A DNA stretch of 64,000 nucleotides from Trichocoleus sp. FACHB-40 (lineage in GTDB: Bacteria; Cyanobacteriota; Cyanobacteriia; Cyanobacteriales; FACHB-T130), in the NCBI RefSeq assembly GCF_014695915.1, contig NZ_JACJPF010000087.1, forward strand, positions 23,590-87,589, in the 5' to 3' direction. Below, piece after piece: positions 29,615 through 38,900 of this stretch. Position numbers and translations under genes: made by a program. Positions within the stretch are counted from its first letter, which is position 1, and every line of letters begins with the position of its first letter. A model generated the notes under the pieces. It saw nothing but the letters and a program-made list of their open reading frames with translations. It did no database searches and had not been told where the DNA came from.

Positions 29615-32600
29615 ATGTCTGAACAAGAAGTCTTCGTCTTTCCTACATCTTTTGCCCAACAGCGGTTGTGGTTCCTTGACCAGTTAATATCTGGCAATGC
29701 CATCTATAATGTACCGACAGTAATACGTTTAACAGGTTCACTGAATTTAGCAGCCTTAGAGCAGACATTTAGCGAAATCGTGCGTCGCCACGAAGCTTTA
29801 CGCACAACATTTAAGGTGTTAGACGGGCAACCCGTGCAAGCGATCGCGCCCAACTTAAGCATACCTTTGTCCGTAGTAGACCTGCGACAGTTCCCAGAAT
29901 GCGATCGCGAACTCCAAGCACAGCAGTTGTTAGCAGCAGAATTCGAGCGTCCTTTCGATTTGTCCTCTGGCCCATTGTTGCGAATAATGCTGTTTCAGCT
30001 TTCCGAGACAGAGCATATTTTATTACTAAATATGCACCACATTATTTGTGATGATTGGTCTATCGGCGTACTAATTCGGGAATTGGGGACGCTATACACA
30101 GCTTTTACAAACGTTACATACGTCTCTACACCCTTGCCAGAACTACCTCTTCAGTACCCCGACTTTGCCGAATGGCAACGCGAATGGTTGCAAGGAGAAG
30201 TGTTAGAAACCCAGTTAGCTTATTGGCGGCAACAATTAAACGGTATTCCTGTGCTAAATTTGCCCGTTGACCGACCGAAACCAGCTTTTGCAACTTATGG
30301 CGGAGCAACCCAAACTTTAGAGTTATCGAAAAAGCTAAGCGATGCTCTCCAGACGCTTTCCCAGCAAGAAGGTGCCACCTTATTTATGACTTTACTGGCA
30401 GCATTTCAAACGTTGCTCTACCGCTACACTCATCAAGAAGATATTGCAGTGGGTTCGCCAATCGCTAACCGCAACCGCAGCGAAATCGAAAAATTAATTG
30501 GCTTTTTTGTCAATAGTTTAGTGCTACGCACCGATTTATCTGGAAACCCAATTTTTCGAGAAGTTTTAAACAGAGTACGGCAGGTAACGCTAGGCGCATA
30601 CAGTCACCAAGATTTGCCTTTTGAAAAGCTAGTTGAGGAACTGCATCCAGAGCGAAACTTAAATCGTCATCCGCTCTTTCAAGTAGTGTTTGGTTTCGAG
30701 AATGCGCCAATGTCGGCGCTAGACTTGCCTGGTTTAATACCTAGTTTTATGGATATTGACTTTAAAACAACCCGCTTTGATTTGGAGTTACACCTGTGGA
30801 AGTGTTCGGAGGATTTCCGAAGTTTATGGGGCGGGAAATGGGAGGATTCGGAGGGGATCAGAGGTGTAGTAGTGTACAACACAGATTTATTTGATGAAGC
30901 CACCATTACCCGAATGCTGGGACATTTTAAAATGTTGCTGGAAGGCATTATTTATAATCCAGAAGAACGAATTTCAAATTTGCCGCTATTGAGCCAAGCT
31001 GAGCTACATAAATTATTAATTGAATGTAATGAAACTGCGGCAGATTATCCTCATAGTAAATGTATATATCAGTTGTTTGAAAATCAAGTAGAGCAGAATC
31101 CTGATGCTATAGCAGTAATCTTTGAAGACACGCAACTCACATACAAAGAGCTAAATATACGCAGCAACCAACTAGCGCACCACTTACAAAAAATGGGGGT
31201 GGCTTCGGAAGTTTTAGTTGGTATCTGTGTAGAGCGTTCTATAGACATGATTGTGGGGTTGCTGGGTATCCTGAAAGCAGGGGGAGCTTATGTACCTTTA
31301 GATTCTAATTATCCACGCGATCGCTTAAATTTCATGCTTGATGATTCTCAAGTTTCAGTATTGCTGACACAGGAGAAATTAGTTGATAATTTTGGCAACT
31401 TCCCCAACCCAGTTGTATACCTCGATAAGGATTGGCAAACCATTGCCCAAGAAAGCGAAGAAAATCCGCACAGCGACGTAACAAGCGACAGCTTAGCTTA
31501 TGTAATTTACACTTCTGGATCTACAGGTAAACCGAAGGGAGTTGCTGTTACTCATAAAGCTGTAAATCGCTTGGTATGCAACACAAATTATATAAAATTA
31601 TCACCTAATGATAAAATTGCCCAAGCTTCAAATACTTCTTTCGATGCAGCAACATTCGAGATTTGGGGAGCGTTACTTAACGGCGCTCAACTTGTGGGAA
31701 TTAGTAGAGATGTCACCCTTTCTCCCCACGAATTTGCCTTACAATTGAGGCAGAAAGGCATCAGCGTTTTGTTTTTGACTACAGCCTTATTCCAACAGAT
31801 TGCTAGAGATGTTCCGCAAGCTTTCTCCTCCTTGCGCTACTTACTATTTGGAGGTGAGGCTGTTGATGCTCGGTGGGTTAAAAAGGTGCTTAAACAAGGA
31901 GCGCCTAAGCAGTTAATTCATGTATATGGGCCAACAGAAGGTACAACATTTTCTTCTTATTACTGTGTGCAGGACGTACCAGAATCAGCCACATCTATTC
32001 CCATCGGTCGCCCGATTGCGAACACACAAATTTATCTATTAGATGCCGATTTACAACCTGTACCTATTGGCATTGTTGGCGAATTATATATTGGTGGTGA
32101 TGGTCTGGCGCGAGAATATACTAACCGCCCTGATATAACTGCTGAACGCTTCATTTATAATCCTTTTAATAATAAGTCAGAATCGCGGCTTTATAAAACG
32201 GGTGACTTAGCCCGTTATTTACCAGACTGCAACATTGAGTTTTTAGGTCGTATTGATAATCAGGTAAAAATTCGCGGCTTTCGCATTGAGTTGGGAGAAA
32301 TTGAAGCCATACTAAATCAGCATCCAGCAGTGAGGGAGACAGTAGTAATTATCCGAGAAGAAATACCTGGTGATAAACACTTGATAGCTTATATTGTTCC
32401 CGACCAGCAACAGACACCAACTAGCATGATGCGGCAATTTCTCAAAGAAAAGTTACCAGAATACATGGTGCCTTCAGCGTATGTTGTACTAGAATCCCTA
32501 CCACTGACACCAAATGGCAAAGTGGATCGCCGTGCCTTACCTGCGGTAGATACGCTCAATTTTGAGATGAAAGAAGATTATGTCGCACCACGCGATCGCG

Positions 32601-32878
32601 TTGAGGAAGTGCTAGTAGAAATTTGGGCTAAGGTTTTGGGGAAACAGCAGATAGGTGTTCGGGACAATTTCTTTGAATTGGGCGGTCATTCTCTACTAGC
32701 AACACAGTTAATTTCCCGCATCCGCGACGCTTTCCAAATAGAGTTGTCTGTACGCAACTTGTTTGAATCTCCAACTGTAGCTAGTTTAGCTAGGCACATT
32801 GAAACAATGTGTTGGGCTGCAAAAGGTTTGGATAACACGAGTTCTACGGGAAATGAGCGAGAAGAGGTTGAATTTTAA
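29615..32878 (+). CDS. NRPS module C-A-PCP, Ile/Val-type adenylation pocket
   Basis: A 1087-residue single-module nonribosomal peptide synthetase: condensation domain (about 8-430), adenylation domain (about 480-960: YTSGSTGKPKG, YGPTEGT, YKTGDLARY, NGKVDRRALP) and carrier protein with the phosphopantetheine Ser in LGGHSLL (near 1025). Reading the ten pocket positions by alignment to GrsA gives D-A-F-F-L-G-V-T-F-K, an Ile/Val-like code. The condensation motif is HHIICDD rather than HHxxxDG. The acidic tail EREEVEF resembles docking tails that pair with TubC domains, and the second NRPS begins with one. The ATG at 29615 is preferred over a TTG at 29588. No loading domain precedes the C domain. 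Confidence 0.93.
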   Translation: MSEQEVFVFPTSFAQQRLWFLDQLISGNAIYNVPTVIRLTGSLNLAALEQTFSEIVRRHEALRTTFKVLDGQPVQAIAPNLSIPLSVVDLRQFPECDRELQAQQLLAAEFERPFDLSSGPLLRIMLFQLSETEHILLLNMHHIICDDWSIGVLIRELGTLYTAFTNVTYVSTPLPELPLQYPDFAEWQREWLQGEVLETQLAYWRQQLNGIPVLNLPVDRPKPAFATYGGATQTLELSKKLSDALQTLSQQEGATLFMTLLAAFQTLLYRYTHQEDIAVGSPIANRNRSEIEKLIGFFVNSLVLRTDLSGNPIFREVLNRVRQVTLGAYSHQDLPFEKLVEELHPERNLNRHPLFQVVFGFENAPMSALDLPGLIPSFMDIDFKTTRFDLELHLWKCSEDFRSLWGGKWEDSEGIRGVVVYNTDLFDEATITRMLGHFKMLLEGIIYNPEERISNLPLLSQAELHKLLIECNETAADYPHSKCIYQLFENQVEQNPDAIAVIFEDTQLTYKELNIRSNQLAHHLQKMGVASEVLVGICVERSIDMIVGLLGILKAGGAYVPLDSNYPRDRLNFMLDDSQVSVLLTQEKLVDNFGNFPNPVVYLDKDWQTIAQESEENPHSDVTSDSLAYVIYTSGSTGKPKGVAVTHKAVNRLVCNTNYIKLSPNDKIAQASNTSFDAATFEIWGALLNGAQLVGISRDVTLSPHEFALQLRQKGISVLFLTTALFQQIARDVPQAFSSLRYLLFGGEAVDARWVKKVLKQGAPKQLIHVYGPTEGTTFSSYYCVQDVPESATSIPIGRPIANTQIYLLDADLQPVPIGIVGELYIGGDGLAREYTNRPDITAERFIYNPFNNKSESRLYKTGDLARYLPDCNIEFLGRIDNQVKIRGFRIELGEIEAILNQHPAVRETVVIIREEIPGDKHLIAYIVPDQQQTPTSMMRQFLKEKLPEYMVPSAYVVLESLPLTPNGKVDRRALPAVDTLNFEMKEDYVAPRDRVEEVLVEIWAKVLGKQQIGVRDNFFELGGHSLLATQLISRIRDAFQIELSVRNLFESPTVASLARHIETMCWAAKGLDNTSSTGNEREEVEF

Positions 32879-33203
32879 GTAATTCTACAATCTCATCTGC
32901 AAATATTCTAGGGTCAGCAAGTGCAAATAATCTAGCATCCGAATATAAGCTTTTAGTTGCCCATAATCTCCATCTATTGCGAAGCTAGTAGGTTGAGTGT
33001 AAGCGAAACCCAAGCACTGCCTTCCTCTGTTGGGTTTCGTGCCTCAACCCAACCTAATGAGTTAATTTTATAAATTATTTAGGATTGCTATAGTCCAGTT
33101 TTTAATAGGACTTACGAATTGACAAAATAATTAAAATATGAATAATTGACGAAAGAATAGAGTGCTGGGCAGCATAATAAATAGTTAGCCAGTGGAGCGT
33201 CCA
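32879..33203. other. Intergenic region with dispersed inverted repeat
   Basis: A copy of the GGTTGAG...GAAACCCAA/TTGGGTTTCGTGCCTCAACCCAACCT repeat occupies about 32988-33056 and can fold on itself. The remainder is AT-rich with no gene. The ribosome site GGAG at 33194 belongs to the GNAT gene. Confidence 0.7.
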
Positions 33204-33677
33204 ATGAAAATACGATTGTTTCATGAGCAAGATGCTGTTCAAATAGCGCAGTTGTTCCACGAGACAGTGCGTGAAATTAACATTCGTGACTACTCAATTG
33301 ATCAAGTCAAGGCATGGGCGCCAGAGAATATTCATTTTAGGAACTGGGCAAAGGTCTGTTCTAATCGATTCACTTACGTTGCTGATGATGAAGGTACGAT
33401 CGCAGGTTTCGGCGAGTTAGATTTTAGCGGACACATAGACTGCTTTTACTGCCATAAAAATTATCAGGGAATGGGTATCGGGCGTAAGATTTATTCTGCA
33501 ATTGAGGCCAAAGCTCATGAATTAGGAATTAATCGCTTGTACACCGAAGCAAGTATTACCGCAAAGCCATTTTTCTTGCACATGGGCTTCTCGATAGTTA
33601 GGGAACAACAGGTGGAACGTAGGGGAGAGATTTTTGTTAATTACGCAATGGAGAAGTTTATAAAAAATGCTGTCTAG
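33204..33677 (+). CDS. GNAT family N-acetyltransferase
   Basis: A 157-residue acetyltransferase started at the ATG at 33204, which has GGAG six bases upstream; a GTG at 33192 would add four residues. Motif A of the acetyl-CoA site is YQGMGIGRKIYSAIEAKA (residues about 90-107). MKIRLFHEQDAVQIAQLFHETVREIN at the start and FGELDFSGHIDCFYCHKNYQG are typical of small-molecule or peptide GNATs. It lies between the two NRPS genes, so it could act on a precursor or product, but similar genes are common outside such loci. Confidence 0.85.
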   Translation: MKIRLFHEQDAVQIAQLFHETVREINIRDYSIDQVKAWAPENIHFRNWAKVCSNRFTYVADDEGTIAGFGELDFSGHIDCFYCHKNYQGMGIGRKIYSAIEAKAHELGINRLYTEASITAKPFFLHMGFSIVREQQVERRGEIFVNYAMEKFIKNAV

Positions 33678-33824
33678 CAAGTTGCTCAAGCGTTGCGTCA
33701 GGCAATGCTCACCACGATGAAACAACATCCAAACCCCATAGGCTGGAAAGCTTTTACTTAATTGGCCAATCAGACTGAGCGTAACACTACATGAGTTACA
33801 CGCCTGCGGGCTACCCACCCCAAA

Positions 33825-34607
33825 ATGCAGAAACAACAGCGTTTATTTCATCTGACCCTATTATTATGTCTCGTCGTGGTAGTATCGCTGGCTTTCAACG
33901 CTCTCCTGTTCCGCCAGGCGAGACACTACTACCTGCTACTGAACAAAACTAATCTAGATCCCTTGGGACTACGCGCCTTTAGTGCCGACTCTCTAAAAGA
34001 TGGTGTTCCTGCCGCCTCTACAGCAACCGTGGTATTCTTTGGCGACTCGCGAGCCGAAATGTGGCCCGCTCCGGCAACGCTCAAGGGTTTTTCTTTTATC
34101 AATCGAGGCATCAGCTCTCAGACTTCAGCCCAGATATTGGGACGCTTTGACAATCATGTTGTGCCGTTGCAGCCCAATATTATCATTGTGCAAGTTGGGA
34201 TTAACGACTTGAAAACAATCCCGCTATTTCCTGAGCGAAAAGCTGCCATTATCACCAACTGCAAAGCTAATATTCAGCAGATTGTTGCACGTTCGGTAAA
34301 TAGTGGTGCCACCGTTATTTTGACAACCATTTTTCCTATTGGTTCAGTACCTCTGACCCGTCAACCTTTCTGGTCGCCAGATATCACCCAAGCGGTATCG
34401 GAAGTAAACGCTTACCTTTACTCGCTAAAAGCAAAGGATGTCTTGATTTTAGATGCTTACTCGCTCCTAGCAGAGAATGGTCAAGTGCAAAGCAACTACG
34501 TTCGTGATACTTTGCATCTCAATGAGAGGGGGTATAAGGTGCTAAATCAAGAGCTAACTCATGTGCTATCCACCTGGTTGACGGACAAAAGTCTCAAGAG
34601 GAACTAA
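33825..34607 (+). CDS. SGNH/GDSL hydrolase, membrane anchored
   Basis: A 260-residue protein with an N-terminal membrane helix (LLLCLVVVVSLAFNALLF) and an SGNH hydrolase domain. All four blocks are visible: FFGDSRAEMWP (nucleophile Ser near residue 72), NRGISSQTSAQIL, QVGINDLKTI and DTLHLNERGY (catalytic Asp/His near residue 240). It probably removes acyl groups from lipids, glycans or peptides outside the cytoplasmic membrane. It sits between the two NRPS genes, with a 147-nt gap after the GNAT gene. Esterase class is firm, substrate unknown. Confidence 0.88.
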   Translation: MQKQQRLFHLTLLLCLVVVVSLAFNALLFRQARHYYLLLNKTNLDPLGLRAFSADSLKDGVPAASTATVVFFGDSRAEMWPAPATLKGFSFINRGISSQTSAQILGRFDNHVVPLQPNIIIVQVGINDLKTIPLFPERKAAIITNCKANIQQIVARSVNSGATVILTTIFPIGSVPLTRQPFWSPDITQAVSEVNAYLYSLKAKDVLILDAYSLLAENGQVQSNYVRDTLHLNERGYKVLNQELTHVLSTWLTDKSLKRN

Positions 34608-34739
34608 TAAATGTGCCTACAGCAAGTAAGGTTGCGCTCGCAAACCACAGGTAACTAAGCTAGTTGGGGTTGAGCCGAAATAAAACCAAATAAGCCAGTA
34701 TTTATTGCTACTCACACGCCAATTTTAGCGCCTGAGTTA

Positions 34740-35846
34740 TTAACAGTTAGCACAAAATGTACTGACAACTTCGGAAAAGAGCTGATTCTTCTCCATTAAT
34801 ACCATGTGTCCACCCGGCTTAATGGTGACGAGTTCAGCTTGAGGCAATTCCGCTTTCATGCGATCGCTTGCAACAGGTTTAGTCGCTATATCGGAAGCGC
34901 CGCAAACGACCAACACTGGAACGTTAATCGTTGCCAGTGTCTTTGTTTCCTCGAAATTGAACATTGCCAGTGTGCCACGAGCAAGAACACCAGGCGAACC
35001 AAAGGCTGATAATAGAGCTGCAAAATTGAGCTGACCGCGTGTTTCAGTACCCTTAAATCCAGACAGTTCTACGCTGATGTGCAGCAACCCATTAAGAAAT
35101 GAGAGCCACGTCATTAGCCATAAGATAGGTGACAGCAGAATCGTGAGGTACAAAAGAGGTTCGAGTAGCGGCTTCTGCAATTTACGTACCAAACCGCTAA
35201 AAATACAAGTCTTTACCGGATTGGTGTAGGTGGTATCCACAAGGATTAAGCCAGCCACCCGCCGCCCCAAATGTTCTGGAAACAGCCGAGAGAATGTTAG
35301 GTTAATCATGCCGCCCATACTGTGACCCAGCAGGATAACAGGTTTATCCCCCGCTATGGCAACAACGGCTTCTAGGTCACGGGCATATTTTTCTATAGAG
35401 TAGTCGTTATTTTTCGGTCTAGTAGATTTTCCTAGTCCCGGTAAATCCCAAACAATGACTCGGAAGCGATCGCTTAATTGTCGCTTGGCATAGTACCATA
35501 TCGTACTGTTAGGCCCCCAACCATGTGACAAGATAATCGGTTGACCATCTTCAGGGCCATAAAACTCTACTTGCAGGACGCTACCATCCGGTCGTTGTAT
35601 GCGCTGCACGGTTCCAGTACGCATGATTTTAGGTTCCTCAGCACCTTTACGACGTAGCAGTGGCAAACTAATAAAACTACCGCCAAAAGACCATAGAACC
35701 AGCGCTATTCCAGCCACTAAGTAGGGGGTTCCCACAAGTTCCCGTTCGTACCACTCATAAAGAATGTAAATCCCCCCGCCAAGTATCCCAATGGATAACA
35801 GTTGTACCAGCCATAACAAAAGGAAAGTGGGGGGCATGAACACCAT
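34740..35846 (-). CDS. Alpha/beta hydrolase, membrane anchored
   Basis: A 368-residue protein with two N-terminal membrane segments (LLWLVQLLSIGILGGGIYIL and PYLVAGIALVLWSFGGSFI) followed by an alpha/beta-hydrolase fold. Visible elements: oxyanion HGWGPNST, nucleophile elbow GHSMGG (Ser near residue 173), acid VCGASDIATKP (near 315) and catalytic His in KPGGHMVLMEK (near 345). It is encoded opposite to the flanking NRPS genes, with its start about 125 bp from the second NRPS. Such genes often occur in peptide loci, but a product-hydrolysing role is only inferred. Confidence 0.86.
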   Translation of the reverse strand: MVFMPPTFLLLWLVQLLSIGILGGGIYILYEWYERELVGTPYLVAGIALVLWSFGGSFISLPLLRRKGAEEPKIMRTGTVQRIQRPDGSVLQVEFYGPEDGQPIILSHGWGPNSTIWYYAKRQLSDRFRVIVWDLPGLGKSTRPKNNDYSIEKYARDLEAVVAIAGDKPVILLGHSMGGMINLTFSRLFPEHLGRRVAGLILVDTTYTNPVKTCIFSGLVRKLQKPLLEPLLYLTILLSPILWLMTWLSFLNGLLHISVELSGFKGTETRGQLNFAALLSAFGSPGVLARGTLAMFNFEETKTLATINVPVLVVCGASDIATKPVASDRMKAELPQAELVTIKPGGHMVLMEKNQLFSEVVSTFCANC

Positions 35847-35972
35847 GAGCAGAAACCTTTAGGGTAGGATGTTGAGTGAGTTGTCTTCTAACGTCATACC
35901 GAGGTTAGACTACAGCCGACTCAATAGCAAGTAAACTCCTCTAGCAGGTAATCTCCTAAAAGGGGTTTAATC

Positions 35973-38900
35973 TTGAAAATAGTTGAATTTTTATCTTATC
36001 TTCGTAGCTTAGATATTCAGGTTTTTGTCGATGAAGAACGCCTGCGCTGTAATGCCCCTGAAGGAAGCCTCACAGCAGAATTGCGTGCAGAGATTGCGGA
36101 ACGCAAAGCTGAAATTCTCTCCTTTCTAAGGACAGCTAACGTTACCACAAACGCAACTCCTATAAGTCTTACACCCATTTCACGGGACAGAAATCTCTCC
36201 CTATCCTTTGCACAACAGCGGCTGTGGTTTCTGGATCAATTAGTACCCAATAATGCTTTCTATAATGTTCCGGCAGCTGTGCGTCTGGTCGGTTCGCTAA
36301 ATTTAGCGGCGTTGGAGGAGGCTTTTAACGAAATTGTGCGCCGTCACGAAGCTTTACGCACCACGTTTGTAACCGTGGAAGGGCAACCCGTACAAGCGAT
36401 CGCATCCACTTTAACTGTACCTCTACCAGTAATAGATTTGCGTTCGCGAAGCGTCTCTGTTGGCGAAGCCGCCCTGAAAGGGCTAGGAGAATCGCAAAGC
36501 CTCTCCAAAGGAGAATTAGAAACCGAAGCGCGACGCATCACGACCCAAGAAGCTCAACGCCCTTTCGATTTGTCCAAAGACCCTTTTCTACGAGTAACGC
36601 TACTGCGGTTGGATGAGTCAGAATATGTGCTACTGCTGGTGCTGCACCACATTGTCTCCGATGGCTGGTCTATGGGGGTACTAATTCGCGAGTTAGCGGC
36701 ACTCTACACAGCCTTTGCTTCTTGTAAAGACGATAAATTTTCCGTCTCTACACCTTTACCAGAACTACCCATCCAGTATGCAGACTTTGCCCACTGGCAA
36801 CGGGAGTGGCTGCAAGGAGAAGTATTGGAAACACAACTTGCTTACTGGCGGCAGCAGTTGGACGGCATTTCTATCCTAAATTTGCCTACTGACAGACCTC
36901 GACCAGCAGTTCAAAGCTATCGGGGTGCAACGCAACTTTTGCAACTACCGAAAAGCCTAAGTAAGGCCTTAGAAGCCTTAAGCCAGCAAGAAGGCGTAAC
37001 TTTATTTATGACTTTACTTGCAGCATTTCAAACGTTGCTGTATCGCTACACCCAGCAAGAAGATATTGCCGTAGGTTCGCCAATTGCCAATCGCAACCGT
37101 AGTGAAATTGAAGGATTAATTGGTTTTTTTGTCAACAGTTTGGTGTTGCGTACCAACTTTGATGGAAACCCAACCTTTCGCTCACTTTTGAGTCAAGTGC
37201 GAGAAGTATCTCTGGGAGCGTATGCCCATCAAGATTTGCCTTTTGAAAAGTTGGTGGAGGAACTGCATCCAGAGCGCAACTTGAATCAAAATCCCCTGTT
37301 CCAGGTAGTGTTCGCATTACAGAATGCGCCAATGTCGGCGCTAGAACTACCAGATTTAACACTAAGCCCGTTGCAATTTGTCGATACAGAAACAACTCGG
37401 TTTAATTTAGAATTCCACCTGTGGGAGCAAAAGGAAAATAATGGGTTAGGGGTAGATAGTTCAGAAGGAATTAGCGGATTTGTCGTATATAGTACCGATT
37501 TATTTGATGCAGTTACGATTAACCGGATGCTGGGGCATTTCCAAATATTGCTAGAGGGCATTGTTGCAAATCCAGAGCAACGAGTTTCCGAATTACCGAT
37601 ATTAAATGAAGCTGAACTCCACCAACTGTTGGTGGAGTGGAATAATACTCAGGTCAATTATCCCAAAGACTTGTTTATCCATCAGCTATTTGAAGCTCAG
37701 GTAGAGCAGAACAAAGATGCGGTCGCGCTGGTATTTGAAGACAAACACCTCACCTATGAACAGTTAAATAACCGCAGCAACAAACTTGCGCGTTATCTAC
37801 AAAAGTTGGGTGTTGGTGCGGAAATTCTAGTAGGACTTTGCGTAGAGCGATCGCTTGATATGATAATCGGGATGTTAGCCATCCTGAAAGCAGGCGGAGC
37901 CTACCTACCTTTAGATCCCAGCTACCCCTCTGAGCGTTTGAGTTTTATGCTTCAAGATGCTCAAGTACCAGTTATATTAACTCATGAACAGTATATCGAA
38001 CGCCTTGTAAAAGATAGCTCACAAATAATATGTTTAGACAAGGATTGGGAAACTATTTCCCAACAAAGCGAAAATAATCCTAGCAGCAACGTTACCTCAG
38101 ACAACCTTGCTTATGTCATCTATACCTCTGGCACTACAGGAAAGCCGAAAGGGGTTAAAATTGAACATCGTAACTTATTAAATCTCATCTTTTGGCATCA
38201 AAAAGCGTTTGCAGTTTCCCCGCTTGACCGCGTAACACAGGTTGGAGGAGTTGCTTTTGATGCTTGTGCGTGGGAAGTCTTACCTTATTTGAGTGCAGGA
38301 TGTAGCATCTATTTGATTGATGATGAAATAAGAATAGCGCCTGAAAAACTGAGAGACTTCTTAACATCGAAATCAATAACAATTAGCTTTTTACCTACAC
38401 CTTTAGCTGAGAAAATTTTGTTATTAGATTGGTTTAATAACGCATCTTTACGAATATTACTGACAGGGGGAGACAAACTACATCAGTATCCTTTGGCTGA
38501 GTACCCTTTTCAGCTAGTTAATAATTATGGCCCCACAGAGAATACAGTTGTGACAACATCCGGTATTGTTCCTGTCACAGAGAAAGAAGCTCCCACCAAC
38601 AGACCTTATAAAGGGGAGCCAGAAGGGATCGCAAATGTAGCAGCATCAGGAAATGCGATCGCGCCTACAATTGGTCGTCCTATTGCCAACACTCAAGTTT
38701 ATGTTCTAGATAGATATTTACAACCTGTACCCATCGGCGTTGCTGGTGAATTGCACATTGGTGGTGATGGACTAGCGCGAGGTTATTTAAACCGTCCCGA
38801 TTTAACTGCTGAAAAATTCATTTCTAATCCTTTTAGCAACCAACTAGAAGCACGTCTTTATAAAACAGGCGATTTAGTTCGTTATCAACCAGATGGTAAT

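Noticed and set aside
37286..37561. Minus-strand frames in the NRPS genes.
   Set aside because: Antisense of conserved NRPS motifs; no independent support.
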